This document shows positions 1 to 7,532 of a stretch of 33,917 bases of DNA, in pieces. Source of the stretch: Thermomicrobiaceae bacterium (GTDB taxonomy: Bacteria > Chloroflexota > Chloroflexia > Thermomicrobiales > Thermomicrobiaceae); the NCBI GenBank assembly GCA_007133615.1, contig SLMJ01000262.1, forward strand, positions 1 through 33,917, read 5' to 3'. A program made the position numbers and the translations under genes. The number at the start of each line of letters is the position of its first letter. The first letter of the stretch is position 1. Below the pieces are notes generated by a model, which was not told the origin of the DNA, searched no databases, and saw only the letters and a program-made list of their open reading frames with translations.

Positions 1-61
1 CATCATGGGGAACACGCGTAACGTGGTTGACCCGCAGGGCTGGATTCAGGGTAAGAACTAG
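1..61 (+). CDS. 3' end of an unidentified plus-strand gene (partial)
   Basis: Frame 2 is open from the window edge to a TAG at 59-61 and encodes the tail IMGNTRNVVDPQGWIQGKN. The tail is followed at once by a strong hairpin at 107-143, as expected at the end of a transcription unit that converges with the protease gene on the other strand. Only about 19 residues are visible, so no family can be named. The stretch could be open by chance; the composition and the terminator behind it are the only support. Confidence 0.4.
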   Translation, partial: IMGNTRNVVDPQGWIQGKN

Positions 62-106
62 CGAGACGTATCCGGCAACCGATCAACGCAAGCAACATCT
101 TTGAGG

Positions 107-143
107 TCCCGGGTGGACGGAACACGACTTCCGTCCCCCGGGA
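107..143. terminator. Hairpin terminator between convergent genes
   Basis: TCCCGGG-T-GGACGGA pairs with TCCGTCCCCCGGGA around an 8-base loop. The stem is about 14-15 bp with a single bulged T. It sits between the plus-strand gene ending at 61 and the minus-strand protease gene ending at 171, so it could serve both directions. No long T tract follows on either strand, so the efficiency of intrinsic termination is uncertain. Confidence 0.65.
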
Positions 144-170
144 TCCACTTGTGTCGGCCCCGGTGCCGGG

Positions 171-1025
171 TCAGGAGGCAAGTATGAGCAGCACCAGGTT
201 GGCAACCGAGTGGGCGGCGATGACAGCCAGCAGCGACCCCGTAACATACCTGACGTATCCGAAATACAACGATACGCCGAAGATGAACCAGACATTGAGA
301 ATCGAGCCATGGCCAGTGTGCATCACGGCGAACAGGACGCTCACCAGAACGATCCCACCGGTGGTCCCCAGTGCAGCCATCGCGGCAGTCTGCAGCACGC
401 CACGAAAGACGACTTCTTCAACGACGCCGGTACCCAGAATCAGGATGCTTCCAAACAGAACGAGTTGCCCTGTTGTAGATGCTTCCACAGTTATCACCTG
501 ACCGATAAGACTGAACTCGGCCATGCCGATCACGACGCCGGTTGAAATCACAATGATCGTCAGCAACCAGCCCGCGCCGGTCGGCAGTTGCAGGCCGATC
601 TGCCGTCGAGAGAACCCCAGCACCCGGACGGCGGTAATCGCCGCCGCCAGTGGAGGAAGCCCCGCCAGGACGTACCACCATTCGAGGCTGACTGCTCCAA
701 GCGGGAGTCCGAGAGACACAATCCGAATCAGCGGTACCAGTGAGATCGAGAGCCAGAGCGCCATGGCCTTCGGGCGCGGTTCGATCGCTCCGTGAAAGAT
801 AGATGCCGTGAACACCAGCAGATGAATTGACAGCCCGAGCAATGGGCTCGCATACGTTGTCAGTACCTCAGCACAACCGATTGCAATAGCGTACAGGATT
901 GCGAGTTGAACGACTGAAATCGATCTCAACGCCTCCATAGTGCCGACTCTCGTCCCGACGTAGGTAACACGTTGGGCCGGCAGTGATTCCTTCTCAATTG
1001 GTTCTTGTACGGACAACGGGCGCAT
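171..1025 (-). CDS. CPBP family intramembrane metalloprotease (CAAX protease/Abi type)
   Basis: A polytopic membrane protein of 284 aa with about seven hydrophobic segments. The C-terminal half carries the CPBP (CAAX prenyl protease 2/Abi) signature: EEVVFRG around residues 203-209, HTGH at 236-239, and HSVAN at 272-276. These provide the glutamates, arginine, histidines and asparagine that form the glutamate-based active site inside the membrane in this family. In bacteria such enzymes act as intramembrane proteases in bacteriocin immunity or protein maturation; the substrate here is unknown. The longest start (1025) gives a hydrophilic 30-residue leader. An internal ATG at 936-938 (MEALRS) would begin just before the first TM and is a real alternative; neither start has a convincing ribosome binding site. 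It is divergent from the small membrane protein at 1284 and shows no link to the glycan genes. Confidence 0.85.
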   Translation of the reverse strand: MRPLSVQEPIEKESLPAQRVTYVGTRVGTMEALRSISVVQLAILYAIAIGCAEVLTTYASPLLGLSIHLLVFTASIFHGAIEPRPKAMALWLSISLVPLIRIVSLGLPLGAVSLEWWYVLAGLPPLAAAITAVRVLGFSRRQIGLQLPTGAGWLLTIIVISTGVVIGMAEFSLIGQVITVEASTTGQLVLFGSILILGTGVVEEVVFRGVLQTAAMAALGTTGGIVLVSVLFAVMHTGHGSILNVWFIFGVSLYFGYVRYVTGSLLAVIAAHSVANLVLLILAS

Positions 1026-1196
1026 GCTTGCCAGTCCATTTCAAGTGGCGATCTGAGGCGTTTCGCGGGGTTCCAGCTCCCGGCGATATCGAGTCTATCG
1101 AGAGCCAGCATGTGGATTGTGTCAACGCGATTCGCGACGAATGACGATCCGTTCAGAATGGGCAAATGCCTCTAGTATCTGGTTTCTGTCTGCTCC

Positions 1197-1202
1197 TATA
1201 CT
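1197..1202 (+). promoter_or_regulatory. Possible -10 element (TATACT) for the small membrane protein
   Basis: TATACT matches five of six positions of the bacterial -10 consensus and lies about 80 bases before the ATG at 1284. No good -35 hexamer is found 16-18 bases upstream, so this is a weak prediction. Confidence 0.25.
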
Positions 1203-1283
1203 GTTAAGTACGGAACACCGTTAGTACGGCGGCAAATGTCTGGATGGTCCGGACACGGGCACCCGAGAAATGAGAGCCGTCAG

Positions 1284-1523
1284 ATGTCCTCCTCAGTTAC
1301 CGATACGACCGTGAGCACGATAAGTGGAATCCAACTCGCCGGCGCGTTCGGTTTGTTGCTTGTGCTGGCGATGATTGCGTTCTTCGTCTTGAAGGAGATT
1401 GTAGATACCAGTTCTGGTGTGCAATCGCAGAACTGGAGTGGAGCACTGCGGATCGCCACCGTTCCGTTCGTGCTCGCGTTTGCGATCATCCTGGTGATCA
1501 ACGTGGCGTTCTCGCCTCACTGA
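1284..1523 (+). CDS. Small two-TM membrane protein, unknown function
   Basis: A 79-aa protein if read from the ATG at 1284 (MSSSVTD...). The ORF opens at an upstream ATG at 1236, which would add 16 polar residues (MSGWSGHGHPRNESRQ). I prefer 1284 because it leaves a compact protein with a short N-terminus, but neither start has a classic Shine-Dalgarno sequence. The sequence shows two hydrophobic helices, roughly LAGAFGLLLVLAMIAFFVL and TVPFVLAFAIILVINVAF, joined by a polar loop (KEIVDTSSGVQSQNWSG) and ending in FSPH. I do not recognise a family. It stands alone between a divergent protease gene and a convergent response-regulator gene and is followed by a strong hairpin. Confidence 0.6.
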   Translation: MSSSVTDTTVSTISGIQLAGAFGLLLVLAMIAFFVLKEIVDTSSGVQSQNWSGALRIATVPFVLAFAIILVINVAFSPH

Positions 1524-1581
1524 TACAGGCGGAAAGTCTTCCACGATTCGCAGCAGTTGACTGTCACCTGAACGAGCATTG

Positions 1582-1619
1582 AACCCCGGCGGGTAGATCG
1601 CAATCATACCGCCGGGGTT
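1582..1619. terminator. Bidirectional hairpin terminator
   Basis: AACCCCGGCGG pairs perfectly with CCGCCGGGGTT (11 bp, 16-base loop) in the gap between the small membrane protein ending at 1523 and the convergent response regulator ending at 1645. The symmetry of the A/T ends (AA...TT) suits termination on both strands. Confidence 0.75.
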
Positions 1620-1644
1620 ATACGTCTCCACTGAGTTCCGGTCA

Positions 1645-2391
1645 CTAGATCGGAAGAGGGTTGTCGGGACTGGTGTCCCTGGCACTGGAAGATTCAGCTT
1701 GCGGTCTGAACACGTACCCCAGGCCCCGGGCAGTGCGAATATACGTCGGACTGGCCGGATCTGGTTCGATCTTGTTCCGAAGCCGCCGGATGTATACGTC
1801 AACGCGGTTCGAATCACCAACGTAATCGTATCCCCAGATTCGCTCAATGAGTGATTCGCGACTCATAACAATGCCGCTGTTCCTCATCAGGCATTCTATG
1901 AGACGCATCTCAGTCGGGGCGAGTTCAACCTGGTCAACCGCAGAACTGGAGTAGGTGAAGGTGCTGACCGAAAGTTCCGAGTCGCCGACTCGCACTAACG
2001 ATCCGAGCGCTTGCTGATCGGTACTACGATACCGGCGGATGAGTGACTCAACGCGCGCAATCAACTCTGACGGTTCATACGGTTTGACAATATAGTCATC
2101 GGCACCAACATGAAACCCGTTTACCTTGCTCGATACATCATTCTTCCCGGTAACGAATACAACGGGTCCGGTGTACCGGCGCGCTCGAAGTTCAGAACAG
2201 ACTTCGAAACCGTTTGCTCCCGGAAGATTCACATCCAGTAGCACGAGGTCAGTCTCGCGACCCACGATCTCGTGATAAGCCTGGTTTGCAGAAGCGGCCG
2301 ATGAAACATCATATCCTTCTTCCGAAAGGACGTACGAAAGGATCTTGGCCGCGAACTTCTCGTCTTCAACCACCACGATTCGTTTAGACAT
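1645..2391 (-). CDS. OmpR/PhoB-family response regulator
   Basis: A two-domain transcriptional regulator of 248 aa. The N-terminal receiver domain has the acidic pair ED at 9-10, the phospho-accepting aspartate D53 (LLDVNLPG), T81 and K103 (IVKPYEP). The C-terminal winged-helix domain (about 135-235) has the OmpR recognition-helix signature NRVDVYIRRLRNKI and the wing TARGLGYVF. The ORF track extends to 2490, but the ATG at 2391 (MSKRIVVVEDE) starts exactly where the receiver fold begins and has GGGGTG a few bases upstream, so I use it. A very good promoter lies at 2542-2570. No kinase is adjacent; the nearest is the soluble histidine kinase at 5462, 3 kb away on the other strand. Targets are not visible, although the divergent polyprenyl-P-sugar operon is the obvious local candidate. 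Confidence 0.93.
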   Translation of the reverse strand: MSKRIVVVEDEKFAAKILSYVLSEEGYDVSSAASANQAYHEIVGRETDLVLLDVNLPGANGFEVCSELRARRYTGPVVFVTGKNDVSSKVNGFHVGADDYIVKPYEPSELIARVESLIRRYRSTDQQALGSLVRVGDSELSVSTFTYSSSAVDQVELAPTEMRLIECLMRNSGIVMSRESLIERIWGYDYVGDSNRVDVYIRRLRNKIEPDPASPTYIRTARGLGYVFRPQAESSSARDTSPDNPLPI

Positions 2392-2891
2392 AGATGCACC
2401 CCGTTCCGAATTAAGTGACGAGTACCCGTGGACACACCAGCCAGCGTGACCTGTCCATCCGTCGTGTTCGGAACCCGTGGGCCGCCCCAACCAGCTTACC
2501 GACCCCTGGTCCCCATACCCGGTGTGTATGGCGCGGTGTCCAGTATAACTTCTAGCTGCTCAGATGTAAACAACGTAAGCAGGTCAAGTTGTACCAAAGC
2601 CATGATTGCCTCTTACGCCGCAAGTACATCATGTCATGCCAGCGATTCAGCTTATGAGCATTGGAATCTTGAATATGCTCGCCTGACCGGGTGGGGATCA
2701 GCTTCGTGCTCCTCGTTCGGAGGATGAATGACCACTTCGTCATTTCAGTTGTTCGCCAACCACATTCATACGTCACCACTCAGCGCTGTACTGTAAACGG
2801 GTCGAGTAATCCATCGTTACGCGCGCACTGCGCAATTGCCGTTAAGCGGTCTCCGGGCGTGATCCGGTGGATTGGGTGAACGGAGGAGCAA
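2392..2891. other. 500-base divergent intergenic region
   Basis: This region separates the minus-strand response regulator from the plus-strand GT2/GT39 operon. It contains the promoter of the regulator (2542-2570), leaving a leader of about 145 bases. The ORF-track entries here look like shadows: their compositions are rich in Cys, His and Arg and they have no recognisable domain. A GGAGG at 2719-2723 precedes ATGs at 2724 and 2728, giving possible 51-aa and 22-aa leader ORFs before the GT2 gene. I do not call these as genes. Confidence 0.6.
2542..2570 (-). promoter_or_regulatory. Sigma-70-type promoter of the response regulator
   Basis: Read on the minus strand, TTTACA (five of six matches to the -35 consensus) is followed by a 17-base spacer and TATACT (five of six matches to the -10 consensus). 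Both the hexamers and the spacing are near ideal. The predicted transcript starts near 2535 and leaves about 145 bases of leader before the ATG at 2391. Confidence 0.65.
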
Positions 2892-3737
2892 ATGGAACGG
2901 CAGGATACAACATCAATGGTGTCGGTCGTAATTCCCGCCTTCAACGAGTCTGACCGTATCCGGGGATCGATCATCGAAGTTTGCGGTGTCCTGGAGGCGA
3001 TCTGCGCCACACCAGACTGGGAAGTCATCGTGGCCGATGACGGGAGTACTGACGCCACAGCGACGATTGTCCGCGAGCTAATGACGCTCGAACCCAGGCT
3101 GTCGCTGCTTTCGTTACCGCACCGGGGAAAAGGGGCAACTGTTCGCTCGGGAATCCTGGCGGCGAATGGCGAGAAGATTCTGTTTTCAGATGCCGATCTC
3201 GCGACCCCAATGCGGGAGGCCGCTCGTCTCTTTGCCGAACTCGAAGCAGGCGCCGACGTCGCAATCGGCTCTCGTGCGGCTCCAGGAGCGCAACGCCTGG
3301 GCGAACCGTTCTACCGGGAAGCGATGGGAGCAGTCTTCCGTTCTCTTGTCCATCTTCTGCTCCTCAGTGATTTTTGCGACACGCAATGCGGGTTCAAAGC
3401 CTTCTCCCGACGTGCCGCGCATGACGTGTTTTCCCGACTCACTCTGCACACCGACGATTCGCCCGTGATCACACACGCTGCCGTAACGGCGTTCGACCTC
3501 GAGGTTCTGTACCTTGCCGTCCACCTGGGGTATCGGGTGAGAGAAGTACCGGTGGAATGGCATTACGGGGCGGGATCGAAAGTCAATCCGCTTCGCGACA
3601 GCCTCGCATTGCTTCGAGATGTCCTGGAGATCCGTTCACGAGTACGCCGCGGGGTGTACGACCTCGTCCCTGATCTGCCAATCACAGATCCAGCTTCTCC
3701 GCTACCGCTAAAGGATGATCCGCATGTCGCTGGATAG
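2892..3737 (+). CDS. Family 2 glycosyltransferase, polyprenyl/dolichyl-phosphate sugar synthase type
   Basis: A 281-aa cytoplasmic GT2 enzyme. The GT-A fold is clear: SVVIPAFNES near the N-terminus, ADDGSTDAT for nucleotide binding, HRGKGATVRSG, and the metal-binding DADLATP. The later conserved block TQCGFKAFSR and the VPVEWHYGAGSKV stretch are typical of dolichyl-phosphate beta-glucosyltransferase (Alg5-like) proteins. Such enzymes move a hexose from a nucleotide sugar to a polyprenyl phosphate on the inner face of the membrane. Unlike GtrB it has no C-terminal TM helices. The start is well fixed by GGAGGAGCAA directly before the ATG. The next gene, a GT39-type membrane transferase, overlaps its 3' end, and the pair makes biochemical sense: one makes the lipid-linked sugar, the other uses it outside. 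The sugar itself cannot be read from the sequence. Confidence 0.9.
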   Translation: MERQDTTSMVSVVIPAFNESDRIRGSIIEVCGVLEAICATPDWEVIVADDGSTDATATIVRELMTLEPRLSLLSLPHRGKGATVRSGILAANGEKILFSDADLATPMREAARLFAELEAGADVAIGSRAAPGAQRLGEPFYREAMGAVFRSLVHLLLLSDFCDTQCGFKAFSRRAAHDVFSRLTLHTDDSPVITHAAVTAFDLEVLYLAVHLGYRVREVPVEWHYGAGSKVNPLRDSLALLRDVLEIRSRVRRGVYDLVPDLPITDPASPLPLKDDPHVAG

Positions 3738-5058
3738 TAGTGCCGATCGAACGACCAGCTCCAGCGCCGGCAGGCTGACAATCAACGGAGTCACTGGCCG
3801 ACTCGCTGCTTCGCTACGATCACTCGCCCAGAGAATGACAACCCTTCACGTTTTCATTGCCCTGTTCGTTGTCGCCTTCCTGTTCCGGGCGGTCTACTCG
3901 CTGATTGCTGCGACGGTGGACCCGATAATGGGCGGTGACCCGCTGATGGGTGACGCCGCGTCGTACGATCGCATTGCGCGAAGCCTGATGGCTGGAGGCG
4001 GATACGGAGAAGTCCCGGGCGAGCCGTCAGCGTTCTGGCCGCCGCTGTATCCGGCGTTTCTTGCTGGACTGTATTCGATCGCCGGATATGAACTCCTTAC
4101 GGCGCGCCTGGTGAATTCAGCATTTGGAGCCCTGGTTCCGATCCTCGTTTACCTGATCGCGATCCGGCTGTTCGATCGCCGGGTGGCGCTTGTTGCCGCC
4201 GTCGGTTCGGTATTCTATCCACTGTTCATCGTCCTGGGCTCATGGGTGATCCCGGACGGCCCCTACATCGTTTTCGTGTGCCTGATCGTGCTGCTCATGC
4301 TGGAGATTCAGGAGCGGCCGCGTGCGTCGATGTATGTCGCACTTGGTGTGACGCTTGGACTGGCATATCTGCTGAAACCTGTGACCGCCTTCTTTCTGCC
4401 GTTCATGATCCCGTGGTTTCTACTGTCTCTGAGAAGTGTTCCAGTTCGGCACCGTTGGATAGCCGGAATCACGACGGCCCTCGTGCTGGCCGCGGTTCTA
4501 ACACCCTGGACGGTCCGGAATCTGGTGGTGCTTGGTGATCCAATTGTTGGCTCGGCGAATGGTGGATATACGTTCTATGGGGCAAACAACCCGGACGCGT
4601 TCGGCGGGCATTACGAGCACTTTCCCGAGCGAATCCCGGAGATGTCTGAGGGCGAAGAACAGATGCATTTCTATCGGCTTGGAGTGGAGTGGATCCGGAA
4701 TGACCCGGCAGCGTTTCTGTCCGTTCAGGTCCAGAAGTTTCAACGTCTTGCCTCTCCGCTGTCCATTTCCAGCAGTCCGCAGGATCTGACGGTTCCCGGG
4801 GAGCGGATCGTCCGATTCTCCTACACGATCTTCCTTCTGCTCGCGTTTTCCGGCCTGGTGATCGCATCCCGACACCTGCGCCGCAACGGTCTACTCCTCA
4901 TTCCGTTGCTGGCTGTCCTTGCGAGTACTGCCGTCTTCTACGGGGACGCGCGCTATACCATGCCGGCAGTCCCGGTATTGCTGATCTGGGCGGCCGTTGC
5001 GCTTGTCCTGGTATGGGATCGATTAAGGCGCTCCAGAGAGTCTCATCTCGGTTCCTGA
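3724..5058 (+). CDS. GT39/ArnT-like membrane glycosyltransferase (GT-C fold)
   Basis: A 444-aa polytopic membrane protein with a cytoplasmic N-terminal tail of about 40 residues and roughly ten to eleven hydrophobic helices. The first periplasmic loop has the family hallmark GDAASYDRIARSL and then FWPPLYPAFLAGLYSIAG, which matches the PMT/ArnT-type (Glyco_transf_39 or PMT_2) pattern with an acidic catalytic residue just after TM1. A late GDARYTMPAVPVLL block is also typical. These enzymes transfer a sugar from polyprenyl phosphate to a lipid, glycan or protein on the outer face of the membrane. The ORF track begins at 3715, but AAGG at 3711-3714 is spaced correctly for the ATG at 3724. The gene overlaps the upstream GT2 by 14 bases, so translation is probably coupled, and a terminator follows. 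The acceptor is unknown. Confidence 0.88.
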   Translation: MSLDSSADRTTSSSAGRLTINGVTGRLAASLRSLAQRMTTLHVFIALFVVAFLFRAVYSLIAATVDPIMGGDPLMGDAASYDRIARSLMAGGGYGEVPGEPSAFWPPLYPAFLAGLYSIAGYELLTARLVNSAFGALVPILVYLIAIRLFDRRVALVAAVGSVFYPLFIVLGSWVIPDGPYIVFVCLIVLLMLEIQERPRASMYVALGVTLGLAYLLKPVTAFFLPFMIPWFLLSLRSVPVRHRWIAGITTALVLAAVLTPWTVRNLVVLGDPIVGSANGGYTFYGANNPDAFGGHYEHFPERIPEMSEGEEQMHFYRLGVEWIRNDPAAFLSVQVQKFQRLASPLSISSSPQDLTVPGERIVRFSYTIFLLLAFSGLVIASRHLRRNGLLLIPLLAVLASTAVFYGDARYTMPAVPVLLIWAAVALVLVWDRLRRSRESHLGS

Positions 5059-5073
5059 TCTTCGTTCAACAGA

Positions 5074-5120
5074 AGGCCTTTGCTGATCGCTGATAATGAT
5101 CACGCAAAGGTCTGTTTCTT
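5074..5120 (+). terminator. Rho-independent terminator of the GT2-GT39 operon
   Basis: AGGCCTTTGCTGATC pairs with GATCACGCAAAGGTCT (15 pairs including one G-U and one bulged C) around a 9-base loop and is followed by GTTTCTT. It begins 16 bases after the GT39 stop codon. Confidence 0.8.
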
Positions 5121-5461
5121 GCGGTGAGTCAGGCTCTTCGGGCGACGAGCAGCCTGGCATTCAGGCTGGGCGCCAGAATGACTCTGAAACAACGCGAGGC
5201 GCGGAAGGCTTCAATCGCGTGTACTGGCTAGTGATCGCTGGTGCAGTTGACATCATTCGCAGAAGATGCACAATACGATAGTATTCGGTTCACTCGTCCA
5301 GGTTGCAGACCGGTGCAACCGACACAGTCGTACCGCGGATCCTGAATCCTGACCTGGAGCTTCACGGCACACCATCACGCTCTCCCGGGTTTCGGTACAG
5401 GACCATTCCGGTAATCGAGTCCGGAACCTGTCCAGGTTCTGGCATCGGGAAGGTCTCGCTG
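5121..5461. other. Intergenic region before the histidine kinase
   Basis: The ORF-track extension of the kinase into this region relies on a TTG start at 5303 and adds residues with no domain content. A small perfect hairpin lies at 5150-5168 (CAGCCTG, 5-base loop, CAGGCTG), and a candidate promoter at 5247-5274. I see no gene. Confidence 0.6.
5247..5274 (+). promoter_or_regulatory. Candidate promoter of the histidine kinase
   Basis: A perfect TTGACA -35 hexamer at 5247-5252 is followed after 16 bases by CACAAT (four of six matches to the -10 consensus). The transcript would carry a leader of about 180 bases before the ATG at 5462. The -10 is weak, so confidence is moderate. Confidence 0.4.
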
Positions 5462-6241
5462 ATGCCGCGACCAAGGAAGACACGGGAGCACGCCTCGACC
5501 CCGTTACGACGCGATCGCTCAGCTCAGGACACCGATCTCGAGCAGCTCGCGCAATTCATTTCACATGAGCTTCGGAACCCCATTAGTACCCTTCAAGCAT
5601 TTCTTACGATTCTTCTCCGCGAACAGACCGGGCCGCTGAATGACGTACAGCGCGATTTCGTCTCTTCAATGCTATCCATCAGCCACCGACTCGAGCGGCT
5701 CAGTGACGACATCCGGGTGGCGTTTGCTGATGGTTCCGAGGTTTCCGTGCAACCGTCGATGGTGGATGTCCGGGCGGTGGTCGAGTCCTGCCAGCGCGAA
5801 GTGTCATCGATCGTGCATTCTGACGGTCTGAGCATCGAGCTAGACATCGATAACATGCGTGACTGGACGATGACCCAGGATCCCGTTCGTCTGGCGCAGA
5901 TCGCGTCCAACCTGTTAGAGAATGCGGTCCGACATTCGCCGGATGAGGGCACAGTCAGGCTTGCGCTCCGTCAGAGTACGTCCAGATTGTTTCTGGTTGT
6001 GGAAAACGAGTCGTATCAGGATCTGTCAGAGAGTGATCTCGAGGCGTTGTTTGCCCCCTATGCTCGGGGCTCGTCTGCTTCCACTCGCCATCCGGGGGGA
6101 TCAGGGCTTGGTCTCGCGGTGGTCACACATCTCGTCGCCGCACTTAGAGGACGGATTGTGATACGCGCGGGCAAAGGTCGTGTGTCGATTGGAATTGTTC
6201 TTCCCCGAAGCATACCCGGTGAATCTGGCGCGGGGGAGTGA
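5462..6241 (+). CDS. Soluble sensor histidine kinase without a visible sensor domain
   Basis: A 259-aa protein made only of a HisKA dimerisation domain and a HATPase_c domain. The H-box FISHELRNP places the phosphorylated histidine at H35. The N-box is NLLENAVRH (N154) and the G2 box is GGSGLGL at 212-218. The usual G1 box (DxGxG) is missing; the equivalent position reads VVENESYQDLSE. There is no TM helix and no PAS or GAF domain, so the input signal must arrive through a partner protein. The ATG at 5462 has GGGAAGG eight bases upstream; the longer TTG-started version in the ORF track is unlikely. The kinase and the response regulator at 1645 flank the GT2-GT39 operon and could form a pair, but this is inference from proximity. 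Confidence 0.87.
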   Translation: MPRPRKTREHASTPLRRDRSAQDTDLEQLAQFISHELRNPISTLQAFLTILLREQTGPLNDVQRDFVSSMLSISHRLERLSDDIRVAFADGSEVSVQPSMVDVRAVVESCQREVSSIVHSDGLSIELDIDNMRDWTMTQDPVRLAQIASNLLENAVRHSPDEGTVRLALRQSTSRLFLVVENESYQDLSESDLEALFAPYARGSSASTRHPGGSGLGLAVVTHLVAALRGRIVIRAGKGRVSIGIVLPRSIPGESGAGE

Positions 6242-6584
6242 TTCCCAGATTGCGAGCAGCGCCCGATCACTGCCTACCTGAACTACGCGAGATCCGGGTA
6301 GCGAAAGTGAGCGGGCAATCTCGCGGATAGTCTCTGGTCGACCGTCAAGCACCACAACCTGACCAGAGTCCGTCCAATGCTCCGCGAATGTAAGATGGTT
6401 TATACGACCCCGCTTCGCGGTCACGATATGCAACTTTCCAGGTGTTCCCGACAGTTTCCGGATTCTCGCCAGATCTAGTGGTTGTGTCGGGACCTAACTG
6501 CTGAAAGTATGTGTCAAGGTTATGAATCGGAGTCACGAACCGATCAATATGAACCTGACGAGTTTCCCAGTAACTGAAGGCTGG
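6239..6584 (-). pseudogene. Probable decayed coding sequence downstream of the DUF1616 gene
   Basis: Directly after the DUF1616 stop codon, the same frame continues with protein-like sequence (FSYWETRQVHIDRFVTP, then HNLDTYFQQL). The open frame then shifts near 6495. From there another frame reads PLDLARIRKLSG, LHIVTAKRGRINHLTF and VVVLDGRPETIREIARSL, up to about 6240, where it overlaps the end of the kinase gene on the other strand. No ATG with a ribosome binding site opens either part; the ORF-track starts here are GTG and TTG. The pieces read like a truncated, frame-shifted C-terminus, perhaps of a GT-C-type membrane protein or of a once longer DUF1616 protein. No function can be assigned. 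It could instead be chance open sequence. Confidence 0.4.
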
Positions 6585-7532
6585 CTAACCGTCTTGTTCC
6601 AGGGAGTCAACGTTGATTGTCAGATGTCGATGCACTTCGTCACGTCCCTGACTGTAGAGTTCGATTCTGAACGTGCCGTATGTGAGACCTTCCGGCATCT
6701 TCCAGCTAATAGCTTCTGCGTGGGTTGCGCCGGATTCGACCAATAGCGAACTTGATTCTGCGATCGGGCGGCGTTGGGCGGAATCTGCATCCGTCTCGAC
6801 GACAAGGACGAAGTACGTCTGAACGTCGTCAGAGCCGTTGTGGATTCCGAGATTCACCGCAACGTCGCCGCGTGGTTCCACTGCGTACGGATAGTCTCTC
6901 GCTTCTCCTTCACTCCCGAGAATAAAGAACTCGGTATCGAGTTGTTCTGATCGACTGATACTCGACATGACAACGGCGACGAGGAGAAATGCCACCAGCA
7001 AGCTCACAGTGATGGGCACGATCCTGTTGCTCAGCGATCCACCGGATCTGAAATTAACCCCGAATGCTGCCGGAGTCATCTTGTCGGCCGCTTGCTCGAC
7101 ACTCCGATACAGACCGATCGCGATCCAGAAAATGGTCCAGACGGCGAGGGCCGGTAACGTCGATTCTGGCGATATTGCAATACCGGAGAACTCCAGCAAC
7201 AGTGCGACCATCGGGATGATCGCGATGCTGATCCCGAATCCAATGCCGATACCGTACATCCCGGTTGCTTCTATTCGGCCGACGAAGAGCGCCCTCGCGG
7301 TCGCGTAACCAGGAAGCAGAAGCACGAGGGCGATCCCGAGCGGAATGCGGATGTATGCAAAGGGCACGTGCGGCAGCAGAGGCAGAATGATCGCCGAACC
7401 AACGATGATGGTCCAGATCGGCTCATGGAGAAACACGAGGCGCAGTCGTGTGAGCACCGATGGGCCGATCGGCTCAACGAGCGGGCTCTCGAAGCTCTGT
7501 TCGCTGGATCTCGTATGCGGGTCAGTCTGCAT
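6585..7532 (-). CDS. DUF1616 domain membrane protein
   Basis: A 315-aa membrane protein. After a polar N-terminus of about 35 residues there are four hydrophobic helices carrying the DUF1616 pattern: a first pair, then LGIALVLLLPGYATARALF, where the PGY turn after a long helix is the hallmark. A fifth helix (VPITVSLLVAFLLVAVVM) leads to a C-terminal extracellular domain of about 115 residues (EFFILGSEGEARDYPY... to the end). This reads as a beta-sandwich like that of DUF1616 and CARDB-type domains. The biochemical role of DUF1616 is not established; members occur beside glycosyltransferases in archaea and Chloroflexota. The start is supported by AGGA before the ATG, and the gene overlaps the preceding GT4 by 11 bases. 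It is the last intact gene of the large minus-strand operon. Confidence 0.85.
   Translation of the reverse strand: MQTDPHTRSSEQSFESPLVEPIGPSVLTRLRLVFLHEPIWTIIVGSAIILPLLPHVPFAYIRIPLGIALVLLLPGYATARALFVGRIEATGMYGIGIGFGISIAIIPMVALLLEFSGIAISPESTLPALAVWTIFWIAIGLYRSVEQAADKMTPAAFGVNFRSGGSLSNRIVPITVSLLVAFLLVAVVMSSISRSEQLDTEFFILGSEGEARDYPYAVEPRGDVAVNLGIHNGSDDVQTYFVLVVETDADSAQRRPIAESSSLLVESGATHAEAISWKMPEGLTYGTFRIELYSQGRDEVHRHLTINVDSLEQDG

Noticed and set aside
2691-2879. Small ORF after GGAGG with ATGs at 2724 and 2728 just before the GT2 gene
   Set aside because: The Shine-Dalgarno is too close to the first ATG, the second gives only 22 residues, and the composition looks like non-coding sequence. A leader-peptide role is possible but unsupported.
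5303-5461. N-terminal extension of the histidine kinase
   Set aside because: It needs a TTG start, has no domain content, and the ATG at 5462 has a good ribosome binding site.
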